64,000 nucleotides of DNA from Globodera rostochiensis (lineage: Eukaryota > Nematoda > Chromadorea > Rhabditida > Heteroderidae): positions 2,129,991 through 2,193,990 of the forward strand of contig JAEVLN010000012.1 of NCBI GenBank assembly GCA_018350325.1. Reading direction: 5' to 3'. Of this stretch, positions 38,120 through 50,400 are shown piece by piece; position 1 is the stretch's first letter, and each line of letters begins with the position of its first letter. The position numbers and the translations under genes were made by a program. The notes below the pieces were generated by a model, which was given only the letters and a program-made list of their open reading frames with translations, had not been told where the DNA came from and did not search any database.

Positions 38120-39772
38120 ATGGATGATTATTTGACGGTATTTGAGAACCAATCAAACGGTGGCACTAAATTTGAAAGGTGAGTTTCGGCTTTTTGTTTT
38201 TTGATGCGGCTAGCCTAATTAATCGACTTCTCGGGATTGATTGTCTTTCAGTGTTCACTCTCGGTTCGAGCGTCTCCATGTCTCCCGCAAGGACGTCCAA
38301 TGGATTCTCTGCGATTTTTGTGGCAGTGTTGTGAACAAACTTCTCTATGAGAATCATGTGAGAGGACATTTAATAATCGGCATTTTAAGCCGATTATGCA
38401 CTAGCGTTCAGATTGTTCGACACGAGTTTATCGATCTCGCCTACTCCTTGCACCGCTTCGAGTTGGCCGAGGAGCAAAAGAGGCAGAAACTCATTCGTCG
38501 CATTCAGGTCAATTTGCTTGGTTGAAAGTGTTTGTCACAAAAATGTCCCCCCTAATTGCCGTGCATTTCAGGAAAAGGAAAAGCGCCAGCAGCGCAAAAA
38601 TTTGTGTGTTGCCGGCTTCGACCTGGAGGAGAACACCAATTCGTCCGTTTCACTTTCATCCTCTTCCTCTGACGAATCGTCGACATCGGACGACGACGAT
38701 TCGTCCGACTCGACGAGTGGCACCGACGAATTCGACCTGTCGCTGCCGGGATGTTCAACTGCAGCCGTTGTTCGGCCTCGGAAACGGAAAAAAGTGGCGG
38801 CGGCGGTGGTGAAGAGGGCAAACACGGCGGTGGTGAACAAGAAAACGGCGGTGAAGAAGAAGTCAAACAGAAACGGTGAGCAGCACTTTTGAGGCGATTG
38901 ATTGGGTGGACGGAGACATTTCTTTTTTTTAAAAGAAAAAATAACCGATCAAAAATGGCAAAATTATTGTCCGGCTCTATTCGACCCTGAAATTGATTCT
39001 GAAAACGTCCTCTATTTCACTTTTCAGCGATGGTTTCGTCGGTGGTTGTTTGCAAAGTCCCGGCTGTGGAGCAGCAGCAACAGCCGGTACAGAAGACGAC
39101 TGCGGCTGTGGCAACGGACGACCTTTTGGAGGTGGTCAAAATGGACGTTGTCTTCCCTCCAGAGAAGTTTTTGCTGCCCAATGGTCACCACCAACCCGCG
39201 GGCGTCGAACGAATGCAAAAGGCGGAGGCCGTTGGGGACAGGCACAGAGAGGAGACGGAGGAGCAACGGCTGCGGAAGGAGGAAAATCGGCGCAAAAGGG
39301 TGGAAAACAAACAGAGACGACGCAGGAATTGGCTGGAGGCGGAGCTGATGAAGCGCCATCTGGGCCCAAATCACCATAGAGGTGGGGCCCCAACATGGCA
39401 CAAATGCCATCACTTGGGTGGTGGGGGGGGGGGAACCCAAACAAATTTTCTTTGAGAATTTTGAGACAGAGAGAGAGAGAGAGACTGAACGTCTCTATTA
39501 GAGGTTTTTTGCGGGGGTTTTGGGTTACAACAATTTGCATTTTCTTTGGGCTTATGAATCGTTAAATGCGTTTTTAGTGTTTGTGGACAATTCCGCCGCG
39601 TTGGAGGCGTATTTTGACCGACGCACTGGTCGAGTTTCTCTGGACAGTCTGCGCTCGTCTCCGCCACAGCGACGTCGCTCCCGTCGAGGAGGTGGGAAAT
39701 TTTATTTGTTCGTTTTGAACTTAACTGGACGTTCGTTCAGTGCTGCATGAGGAGTTGCAGTGTCTTGTTTGA
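38120..39772 (+). CDS. Unrecognised C2H2-containing, Ser/Asp- and Lys/Arg-rich protein
   Basis: Not recognised. Start MDDYLTVFENQSNGGTKFE (38120). A single zinc-finger-like motif, CDFCGSVVNKLLYENHIVRH, is formed by splicing (Cx2C-x11-Hx3H). A helical segment follows (EFIDLAYSLHRFELAEEQKR), then an acidic Ser/Asp stretch (38640-38740) and a Lys/Arg-rich basic segment with nuclear-localisation character. A basic coiled-coil-like part follows (TEEQRLRKEENRRKRVENKQ). The last exons encode AALEAYFDRRTGRVSLDSL. I end at TGA 39772 after a 54-bp intron; without that splice the frame stops at 39750. Possible chromatin or RNA-linked nuclear protein, by composition only. May be co-transcribed with nubp-1. 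Confidence 0.6.
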
Positions 39773-42700
39773 TCGGTGTCGGCCCCAAAATGTCTGTTTT
39801 GTTTGCCCTTTGCGTTCGTTCGGCTGGTGTGTAAATTTGTCCTCCATTTGCAACGCGTTCATTTTGAATTTAAATCTCATCGTCGGAGTGCGTCTCGACG
39901 TCGTCGTCGTCCTGATTTTCCTCATTCATTGTATTATTACGAGTGACACCCCCCCCCCTTTACTTACAACAAAATAACTCATTCATTCACCCAACCGATG
40001 TTCCGATGCAAACCTTCCTTCATTCATCCACAAAACTTATATAATTGTTGACATTTTTTCAATCTTTACATTCTCAAAAGTTATATATCGAAATGTTTTT
40101 CCCTCGCCAACTCGAGAAATGTTTGAATTTTCAAATTTTATTGTAATTGTCATCATAAAGAAAAAACGGTCCTCCGGTTTTTTTTTTCTTCACGTCATAT
40201 GAATTGGACCGCCGGAAGTTCATGCATAATTCGCCGGGGGGGGGGGGTATTTCGTTTTGACCACCAGAGACAGCATCAGTCAGCACATAATCATCACCAT
40301 CATCATCATCATTATTCGCACACAATTTGAAGCGGGGAGCGATAATTAAGGCACTCGACGAAGGAGTTAATTATAGTAATTGTATATTGAGTGTGAAAAG
40401 AGTAACAAAACTTGTGGCGCGGTTTACTTACTAATTAGGTTCCAAATTGCCAGAACCAACCGCCGCACAGTGTACAGCTTGCATTTCTCGGGGCATTTTG
40501 TTGTGTTAAACGGCGGGGGAATAAAACAATCACTGCCATTTATTCTAATAATTGTTGTTAGCGTCGACAAAAAGCTTTGGAGAACACAAATGGTCGGGAA
40601 TTTACACCGGCTTCACCGCTCGTCTCAGTCAATCGGGGGGGGGGGGGGGGAGTGATTCATTCGGTCCACAAAAGCTACCCCCCCCCCCCCCCACAAAAAG
40701 CCCCAACCCCCGCGGGGATGATGATCTTCTCCCCCCCCCCCCGCCGCACGTCCATTCCAATGTCAAAATGGAAACGCACTCATAACAATTTTTTGTGACT
40801 TTCAAAAGGGGGGGGGGGGGCGGCGATGTGCTATTATCCGCCCCCTCGGGCAAATTAGGCAATATTTCCTTCCCCGGGGCGATGGTTGGACCAACCGGAA
40901 GGTGAATTATGGGGGAGTATTCGTTTTCGGGTGGTCGTCCTCTCCTCCACTCTCACCAAAATCTTTCGCCGCCGCATCCAATTTTGTTTCCACATTTGTC
41001 ACTTTGCATCGGAAACGGCAAAATGAGTATAATATGTCCCCCGCGGGGCAAATGGAAAAAATTTGTTTCTGAATGCTGCGATGTTCACATTGTCTGCCGC
41101 TATGAATCCCCAGGGAATGAACTGTTTTGTCTCCTCAACTACCCTTTCGACGAAGATGGCACACGTCTTCAAACAGTTCGGAACAGTCTATTTGAACGGA
41201 GGAGACAGAGAAATGAATGTGAGTGAATTGTGTGCCCTGTCATCCGTTTCTAAGACAATTCTTTTTGGAATTTCCGTCTTTTTGCCCCCGCCCCTTCTCT
41301 TTTTGCGTAATAAAATTGCCTTTTGTCACTCTTTCAATTCGCCAAAGAATCGAATTTGCCGTTGTTTACTCTCATCGTCGGCTCCCCCCCCCCCCCGCCC
41401 GCGCATTGTTCTGCCAATTAAAATTTACAATTTCAATTTTTCTGCACAAAAAAGCCGAAAACAGGCTTTGCTATACCTTTCCAGCAAAATAAGCGTAATT
41501 TCTGTCGGTTTTGGTCATCGATGCGGAGAGCCGTTGGTTTGTGTAACCCAATTGGGCTCCAATGCCTCCGGAAAATCCGTTCAGCCCTCCACTCCAATCC
41601 GTCTTTAATGCCCCCCCCCCCATAATTTGTGTCTCATTCCCTCCCAATCGCCCCCCCCCCGCCCCCCTCGTCCCTTCCTCTTCCAATTTATCTTCCCCCC
41701 CCCCTCTCCCCCCCTCCCCCCCCTCTCCCCCCCCCTCCCCCCCCCCCCCCCCCCCCTCCATTCAGCTCGGTCCTCCCCCGTCCCATCCCAGTGAGCGCCC
41801 AATCCCCCCCCCCCCCCCACCAATCAGCGCCCATTTGAGCCATTGTTCTGAACGGACTCCGACAAATTCTCAAAGGAAGAGAAAGGAGACTTTCACACAG
41901 AAACGAATGTTGAAATGAAGAGGGAGGAGAGAGGAGGGGAGGGGAGGGGGAAGAGCAGTCCGCCACTCGAGGGAAGTGAAGATCATTTATCAGATCATCT
42001 CCGGATAGCCCCCCCCCCCACCCGTCCGGCTTCTTCGCCAAAGATCGAAAGCCGATAACTACAACGAAAATATCGGTGACAACGGGACACTTGGAAAAGA
42101 GAGAGAGAGAAGAAAAGTGATCAAAAGTCAAAAATTACATTTTTCGCTTTCAATTTGCTGCTTGGCTTCCCTCCCTTCATTTGGCAACGAAAGGAGTCGC
42201 CGGGGGGGGGGAATACCACCACCCTCACCACCAACACCGGGATTAGAGTTGGCCGGGACCGGGATCCCGGCCGGGACCGGTCGGGAAATTCCCGGGTTTT
42301 TGAAATCCCGATTTTTGAAAAATCGTAATCCCGACCGGTCACGATTTTTCCCAAAAATCCCAGTCCCGGTCAACTCTACTAAAAATAAAATAAATTCAAA
42401 CATTTCCATAAAAGGAATTACGGGGGGGGGGGAGTGCCCTTTCACTGTGCCGCCTAATCCTCATCTGCCGAATCCGGACTGACTTCAATCGTTTGATTAG
42501 ATCTGATCCGTCCGTCCATCTCCAAAACTTCACGTTTATTTCTCCCCCTCAATTCTTCGCTTGTCACTCATCCAAACATTTCCCCATTCGCCGCCCCCCG
42601 AATCGCCCAAAAGTGGAAAGTGAATGGGTCAATTGCCCTTCTCAAAACTTTGAATTATTTGACTTTTCACCCCCCCCCCCCTCCCCTCCTCCGGCATTTT

Positions 42701-43525
42701 CGGGCTTAACCGAGTCGCAAAGTGTTAGCAATGAAATTCCCTCGAGAGTGAAACTCGAGAGCGAATGGGCGGGGGGGGGGGCTAAAGAGAACGCCGCCAA
42801 ACTTTACTCGGCAAATAGCCCTTTCGGAAGAGTTTCTGTTAATTGAGGGAAAGAGTTAATATGCCACCAATAATCCGAAATTCGGCTTTACGCTTTGCAA
42901 TTGAACGGATTTTTGTTGCTTAATAGAAAAATTGTTACATTTTTTTCGGAGAAAGTTTCATTATAATAAAGGAAAAGGGACGCTTATGCTAATTTCACAT
43001 CCATTTTCTGTTTCCGAATTGAAACAAAGCCTAAGAAGCGTCGTCCGCCCATTTCCCGCCCAAATGGTCGGCCATATAAAAGGCGTGGCCTCCGCCAACG
43101 GGCCAAATCTGATTTTTGCCCTCCGGGGCAACAAAAGGAAATGGGGGGGGGGCAATAAATGAATGGGTTTGAGTCCTTTCCCCGCAATTCATCGAATGCT
43201 TCGTTCACATTACCCCCCAAACTCATCGGATTACTCCGCCGACCACAAATTTCCCCCCCCCCCCTCTCCCGCACTGTTCCGTCCCCCGTCCCCCCCCCCC
43301 CCCTCCAAATACTCTCCCCGACGGGCAAAATCCGATCGCAAATATTTTTGCTCACCCATAAAATTCCCGAGCAAATAACAAAAAAGATATTTTCTTGGCC
43401 AAATATGTAACAGCACGGCCATTTTCATTCATTTTTTCGTCCGTTTGTCCGTTCAAAATTAAAACATTGATACGAATTGCTCGGAATGGCAAATAATGTT
43501 GGTTTTGTTCATAATTTTAGCGCAA
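39773..43525. other. 3.7-kb non-coding region with poly-C/poly-G tracts and a MITE
   Basis: Frames are Pro- or Gly-rich low complexity. Poly-C runs near 40680 and 41700-41820, and poly-G runs near 40635, 40810 and 42770, are extreme. A CAT/ATC microsatellite lies near 40290. The only structured item is the inverted-repeat element at 42244-42378. It may hold distant promoter sequence of the RA-domain gene. Confidence 0.5.
42244..42378. mobile_element. Short palindromic MITE (TAGAGTTG ends)
   Basis: Left end TAGAGTTGGCCGGGACCGGG, right end CCCGGTCAACTCTA, mutually complementary with few mismatches. The inside repeats CGACCGGTC and AAAAATC blocks, so nearly the whole 135 bp can fold back. No coding capacity. 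The target duplication is unclear. Confidence 0.7.
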
Positions 43526-44942
43526 ATGCTCAAATTCCAAGTGACCGCCGTCCCCTCGTCCAGTCGATGTTCCCCCTCCTCTCGCTCGTCCTGCTCCTCC
43601 TCCTCTCAAAGGCACAGCCATTTCTCCTCTTCATGCTCTTCAGCAGTTGGAGAACAATGTGTGGACAGGTCCATCGACGAGTTGGAGGAGTATGTCGTCC
43701 ATCAACCACCGGACGCCCCTCCGTTCCGTGATGATACGGTATTCTTTGGGGGTGGGGGAGAGTTCGTATCCCTCCAGAGACAATGTTCCAAATTAAACAA
43801 CAGAGTCAGGATGAATGCCCTGCAACGAGTGCCCGTTTTTGTCGGCGATTCCCCTCACCGTCGCCGTCCTTGCCCGACATGTCGCTCTCACCGGCTTCAA
43901 GCAGTATATCATCCCTCAACAGCACCACGGGCAGAAGCAAGCCCGTCCCAACCCCGCCCATTCCGCCGAAGCCAAAAAGAATGGCCGGGGAGTGGGTGAG
44001 TCGAAAACATTAAGAAATCCTTCGGGCTAAGTGACTAAGAAACCTTTCAAAAGCATTTGGCATTTTAATTCTCCGGCCGTTGGCAAATGAATGCCTTTTT
44101 ATGGTTGACACATTTAGGGCTATTTGCGCGTGTACACGGGCCAAATCAAAACGGACACGGCCTACAAAACGCTGCGCGTGCCGTTCAGCGCCAGCACCGA
44201 ATGTGTAATCCGCCAGCTCGTGCTGGACAAGCTCCGTCTGTCGTTGCGCGACCTGAACTTGTTCCATCTGTTCATGGAGGTACGCTTTTGCCACGGCGGT
44301 TGGAGCGAAGCTTTCGTTTGGAACTGTTAATTTTTTAGGTTCGTACCCGGCGAATGGACGGGACGGAGGCGCGAAGCATTCTCGAGTTGGACAGGACGGC
44401 ACCGCCGCTTGAGCTTCAAAAATGCCACCCCGTTGGCATGTCCCGTTTCATTCTCGGCATGGACTCCAACGCAATTTTGGCCCGTGTTTATGACGGCGAA
44501 ATAAACCCGGAGGTCAGCGAGTGGTGCTGCTTCTTTCTTTCGCATCCATCCTCAAAACGTTTCCATTCAGAGCAATTACAAATCCTTGCTAATCTCGCGC
44601 CGAACGCGCTGTGCCGAGGTTGTGCAAATGCTGTGTCAAATGTGCCGTCTGGAGACCGACCACCGCCATCGACCGCCGCCGCCGCGCGACATTTGCCCGT
44701 CCTCCAAAGTGCACCACCAGCTCGGCCTGGAGGCCATCTCCGAACTGCGACTGTTCGTCGACGGACCGCGCGGCGCCGAGTCCGCTCTGATCCCTGCAAA
44801 ATGTCCGTTGGCCGGCGTGTACATGGCCCTATTGCCCGCGCAGAGAATTGTGCTTCGACGAGTGATTGTGCCGAGGAACGGAGGCATTTTATTGGGCAGA
44901 ACGGACGAAATGGGGCGGCAGAAGTTGCGCAACTTTGAATAG
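43526..44942 (+). CDS. Protein with two probable Ras-association (ubiquitin-like) domains
   Basis: Family not pinned. The N-terminal half is Ser-rich (SSSRCSPSSRSSCSSSS) with an SH3-ligand-like PVPTPPIPPKPKR. The first RA-like domain is GYLRVYTGQIKTDTAYKTLR, then LDKLRLSLRDLNLFHLFMEV. The second is LARVYDGEINPESNYKSLLI and CAEVVQMLCQMCRLETDH. The order beta-hairpin, helix, and the K-T-L pattern fit RA domains of Ras/Rap effectors. The protein ends GRTDEMGRQKLRNFE, TAG at 44940. I start at MLKFQVTAVPSSSR (43526), after a possible acceptor. Alternatives include a longer N-terminus. Candidate relatives are afadin-, DGK-theta- or RASSF-type effectors. Confidence 0.6.
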
Positions 44943-45842
44943 AGCGGCCAGAGGGAGGGCTTTGTGCTGGCTGTCTTTGGGTTATTAGCCCGGACTTCCC
45001 CGCCGGGCTTTATTTTCTTAAGCATTTTAACACCGACTCGACTCGAGGCTGGGCTAACGTTTAATTTTAAAATATATTTTCAAAAAAATAAGCGAGTTTG
45101 ACGGGACTGAAATTTCCACTTTTCACATCTGGTACTGAACTTTGAAAATCGGTCCTTCTATGGCCGATAGAATAAACCCGGACGCTGCACAAGGCCCCAG
45201 CAGAACATCTCACACTTTAGTAAATGGCCTAGACAATTTCCTCTTTTTTGTGCCTCGACATTTTTACGATATTTCGGCATTTTTGTCCGTCTCAATTAAT
45301 TTATGTCCCAGTAAAATGTAAAACTTATTTTTGGAATAAAACCCAAATGACTCACAAAAATTTTTTTTCGAATTAAATATTTCCTTATATGTACACCAAT
45401 GGGCAATATTCAAAAATGTCAGTTTGTTTTTTTTCTATGCCATCATCAAGACATTTGCATTCCGATCAGATATTATTGGGAAAAAAAAGACAACATACTA
45501 GTAAGTACAATCATCGTTCTACTTTCGTGAAAAATGGAAAAGTGTTTGAATCAAATAATGTTAGGCTACAGAAAGATGAGATTTTGATCAGAGGAGGATA
45601 AATGACGTAAGCCTTGCATGGATCACCCGTTTCTGAACAGTTTTGGCGGCTTTTCCTGAGTACTAAAATATGAAAGACTTCTGCATTTGATCGATTAAAA
45701 GTTGAGAGGGGAAGCGAAGATGGGAGCCTGATCAATTACTCTCTGAAAGCGGTCCCCTGGGGGGGGGGGGGTATGACCTTTATCAACTTTCTCGATTGGT
45801 TGCATAAAAGAAATTATTTAATCCTTTTTTATACCGAATCCA
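44943..45842. other. Convergent intergenic region, no gene seen
   Basis: Between the RA-domain gene and the H3 variant, both ending here. An inverted GCCCGG...CCGGGC lies just after the RA-gene stop (about 44990-45010). The rest is AT-rich with poly-T; a 70-codon frame at 45389 has no recognisable content. Confidence 0.45.
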
Positions 45843-46881
45843 TCAAATGATTTTGTTGCCGAATGTGTTGAGAATCCATCGAACCAGCGCGAAGTCGGAC
45901 GGCATCACCGTCATCCGGTGCCCATGAATGGCACATCTGTTGGCCGCCTCGAATACTGTGACGAGTAAAGCCTCGGCCGCCTGTGAAAGGAAATGGAATC
46001 AATCGCCCTTATCTTAACATTTGTTTATACTCACCTCCTGGAGTGCGGTGATAGCCTCAGCCTCCACCCTTAGAGTTCGACCTGTCATTTCCAGCACAAT
46101 TTCATTGACAAGTCGCCTGAAGGGTTCTCGTGGCACCAAAGTTGCTGTGCTCTTCTGGTACTTCCTGATTTCTTGGAGAGCTCTAAAAGATTTTGAGTTT
46201 TCCATAATTTACTTTTGCAACTTGGAGAAATCGTTCCGCGACGTCTCCGGGCACTTTTTGAGGTTCCCCTATCTACCACTACCCCCTCCCTTTTTTTGAG
46301 CATATGCAAGAATCTGAATCTGATCCAAAAAGCCAAATTAATGCGTTTGATTGTTTGTTTTTGAAAAAAAAATAATTTTTTAAAATCGGGGCTATTACCA
46401 AAAATCAAGTAGTTGATGAAAGATCGTAGACAAAATCAATGATTTGACAAAATCAAAGGTCATATTCGTGACAGCATCCTCGAAAAACCCCGAATATAGC
46501 TTTTTAGCTTAAATAACAAAGTATGAATTAAGGATCTCTCTTCTGCAGGATTGCCGTACTAATTAGGAATAGTCAATTCCTTACTTTACGCCCGGCCTAT
46601 GGCGTTTAGGCCGACGAATTTCTTCTTGGTCGTCCAACAGCCTCGCTTTCGCTCCAATTCGCGGACGTCCTCCGATGAGACCTGATTTAATTTCAAGTGA
46701 AATTATTAACGATTCCTCCTTTATTTTTAAGCCATTACACAAAGCGATTTACCAAATGGTCTCAAAAATTGTTTATTTATTAAAATCACAAAAAAAGACC
46801 TCTGCTGATCACCGTGCCTTGACTATCCGATTTGCTGCCTTGCGTTGAAATAGAGAGCGTTTGACTGCTTTGAGTCGACAT
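45843..46881 (-). CDS. Divergent histone H3, probable CENP-A (centromeric H3)
   Basis: Replaces H3 in centromeric nucleosomes. Exon 1 starts MSTQSSQTLSISTQGSKSD (ATG 46879-46881). The next exon gives IGGRPRIGAKARLLDD and PKRHRPGVK, the last matching the H3 element before alpha-N. The histone fold is ALQEIRKYQKSTATLVPREP, FRRLVNEIVLEMTGRTLRVE, AEAITALQEAAEALLVTVFE and AANRCAIHGHRMTVMPSDFA. It ends LVRWILNTFGNKII, where canonical H3 has QLARRIRGERA. The tail lacks ARTKQTARK, and loop 1 and alpha-2 differ from H3, so CENP-A is the natural reading. The exon 1-2 junction is uncertain. It is head-to-head with the RdRP. Confidence 0.82.
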
Positions 46882-47487
46882 TGCAAAACAAAGCAGCACC
46901 AATTGTGTAAGTTTAAGTCCAGATGAATAAGAAGTGTAATAGGCAAAAGCCGAGAATGATCTCGACACTCTTTGCTATTGACGGATTCTATGGGGAAAAC
47001 GCCGCGTGACAGATTTGCTAGGTAAAAGCGTTTAATATGTAATAAAACACCCGAAATATGCAGAAAAAGTCAAAAAATGCCGAAATATGCACCGAACCAG
47101 TTTTAGAACGAGTCGAATCAGAAAAAACGAGTTGGTGAAAAACGAGTTGATATTTTACCGTAATTTAAAGCAGATTTTAGTGCAAAGAATATAATGCCAA
47201 TTTAAACTTTAATTTCGAAATAAGTAAATAAATTTTAAGCGAACAATTCGTCTTCAAAGGGGAAAAAGAGTCCGGTTGGAGACGTATTAAAATTTATGCA
47301 ATTTTCCTGATCATATTTCAAAAGATCAATCAATTATGAACACACAGCCACAAATTATCGGTTACTTACCAAAAGCTAAAAATTGGCCAATAAGGCTATA
47401 AATGTATAAATTTGTTTATTGTTATTTTATTACATTCAATTTAGATTTGCAAAATAATTGTAAAAAAGAAACGGGTAAAATTTCACT
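46882..47487. promoter_or_regulatory. Shared divergent intergenic region (CENP-A / RdRP)
   Basis: The 606 bp between the two start codons must contain both promoters. It is AT-rich. The string CGAAATATGC occurs twice (about 47052 and 47081), and GAGTTG-type strings recur near 47110-47150. No TATA or known motif is assigned. Confidence 0.45.
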
Positions 47488-50400
47488 ATGGATGTAACTG
47501 TCAAGAAGTTCAAACTTGTGTTTTGGCCGGCCAATGAGTTCCGCAACGTTCCAGAAGACTTCGACGAGAAGACACGAAAATTTGTTGAGGTTCAGAGTTT
47601 TAACGTTTCTGAAAACCCCACCGTCTTCCAGGATGCGCTCTCCTGCACTTACCTTATAAACACACTCAAACTTGAAATCGAAGTTGAAACTGCACAACGA
47701 ATGGGTGAAGAGGAGTATGACGCGCGAGTGGAGTATTCGCTGAATTTGGAGATCAGCGAGGAGAAGAACAGTCATTTGTTGACCAAACCAGACGAGGAGA
47801 GCACTCGGCAGAACATACATTTGCTGCACATGCTCAACTTCTTTATTGTCTTCATAAATGAGCGTGTTAAACAGACGGGACACGCGTTCACGTGCGCTAT
47901 GATGCTTAGCAACAAGGAGTTTTTCGACGTACAATTTTGGTAGGTTTATTTTAATTAAAAAAATAAAGGCCAGTTTCATTCAGTTCTGCCAACATGGAGA
48001 TCCCGACCAAATGCTTTTCCTTCGTTAATTTGATTGATCGTGATCAGCCGCTTGTCCACCGGGCGCTCCAACTCGTCGAGGATCCAAATCACATAATGGA
48101 TCGCTTCTATAACCGTTCCATAAGCGGACCCCCAACTCTTTGCGACTTTGAACACGATAAACGGCAATTGGTCGTCCGCTTCCCATTTGTCGACAGACAA
48201 AGTGATAACATTTTCTTCGTGAATGTTTTCCGAGGGGATTGGTGTAGAATTTTGGTTCCGACTGAAAATAAATTGTTAAAAGAAAGTTTAAGTTGTTGTG
48301 CCAGACTTTTCCCCTTACAATTTGCTTTTAATTGTAGAACGCGAAACTGGCATTGAAGAGGCGGAATACATAGTGTCAATTACAGTGAGATACAAATCAA
48401 TCCGGAGAGTTTTGGCGAATTTAAAGCGAGCAGATGTTGGATTCAATTTGTGTGTTTTTGAAATGTTTTGTTAGATAAATAATTGCCTTCCAGGGAGCTT
48501 TATTTTCATGTTTCGTCGCCCCCGGTGATTCGCCGCATCAAATTGTTTGCGTATGACCCGAAGAGGCAAAACAATTTGCTGTCCAAACAGGGAGACCGTT
48601 ATGTGGCCTGGGCACCTTGGGACCCATCGTAACCCTTTAAAATCAAATAAAAATTTGATTTAATTTGTTTAGTATGTGCGAAGAAATCAACGAGTCGCCG
48701 ATGTTTCGAGTTCAATTTAATCTTGAGCGGAGGGTATTGATTTACTACATGATTACATATTCAAAACATTTTTTAGAAATAAAATTCCGAATCTTTTTTC
48801 AATTTTAGTCCGAAGATTATTGTCAACTGATCAACCGTCTTGCAATGGCTACTGAACGTTCCGTTGAGTTTCGCACCTTTGCCCCGGAGAAACTGTTTCG
48901 TTTTCGGGCGTACGTGGAATCACCATTAGTCAATGAGAAATGTCGAAAAATGTGTGAAAACAACTTCAAACTGCAATATATGATTGCTGCTCTTTTGTCG
49001 CGTGGCGCTGTGGTCAAAGACTATTTGTTGTCTCGCGAAGAGGATCGTGATGAATTTATCAAACGATGTGGACGCGATTTCCAGAATGACAGAGCGGTGC
49101 GTGCGTTTGACTAATAAACACTTAAACTCAATATCCTTTTGAGTTTTTTATCGACAATAATGTGATTTGTTCAGGTTAGTTTGGAGGTGATGGAGCAGGT
49201 GTTGGCAGAGATTGACAAACGCGTGGACTCTCTGCACCCAGCCCTCATTTACGACTGGATATTCAAGAGGGTCAGCCGAAGTGCCGATGCAATGAGGCAA
49301 ATTCATGAGGAAAACACCAAGGAGGGCTATGTTCGCGTTAGAAAGGTTTGGTCTTTGTTATTTCCGTTTTTTCGCTTATTACTATTTTTAGGTGCTGATC
49401 ACTCCTTCGCGGATGATGTTTGTGGCCCCTGAGCTTTTGATGGGCAACAGAGTGCTGCGCATGGATCCGATGAAGTATCCGCTGGACACATTCTTGCGAG
49501 TTGTCTTTCGGGATGACGACGGCAGACCGGTCCATGCGACGAATGTCGGCGCGATGTTGATCGACCGATTCATCGGCACAAAATTACGAAACTGCATTCT
49601 TGTGGCTGGTAGTGCCGTTGCATTGGTGGGATTGCCTTAAATTCATAATTTCCAGGGCGTAGTTTCAATTACTTTGGTTCCTCTAATTCGCAAATGCGTG
49701 ATAACGGCTGCTATTTCATCAACGCCACCGTTGAACAAATCAGGGAGTTCCGTACGAAGTTGGGCTCTTTCAAAATCCAATCAGCTCCTAAAATGATGTC
49801 TCGGCTGGCACAGTGTTTCACTCAAGCGAGGGTAAGCGCGAACGGTTTGAAAGTTTTGTAAGAGAAATGGTTGAATTTAGGAAACCGGAATTGAATTGGA
49901 ACGGCGTTTCTATTCCACTTCGTTTGATTACCAGGGCGGTCGGGACAGCAAACAAGAGCCCTATTGCTTCTCAGACGGCGTTGGCAAAATCAGTTATGAA
50001 ACTGCACTGGAATTGAGTCGTGAGCTGAAGTTGGAAGATTGCGTACCGTCATGTTATCAGGTGAACATCAATAATTTGTTGCTGCTTTATGATATGGGAA
50101 TTTTTTAGATAAGATTTCGAGGCTTCAAAGGCGTTCTCTCGGTGGACAAAAATTTGGACTCTTTTCGCGAATGGGGACGCGAACACGGAATCAAAGATAC
50201 CACGGATCCGAACAAGCGGGATTGCTGGTTGGATCTGAAGGCGCGTTTGACTCAGATTTGTTCTAATCAAAAGTCTTCCTATTTTTAGATCACATTCCGT
50301 CCGTCCCAAAAGAAATTTCAAACTCAACGTGAAGGGCAGAAGCTCGAAATTGTGAAGTACTCTTCGCCAGTTCCGATCTGTCTCAATCGACCCGTGAACA

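Noticed and set aside
47422..47979. 185-codon minus frame opposite RdRP exon 1
   Set aside because: Antisense shadow of a well-conserved coding exon.
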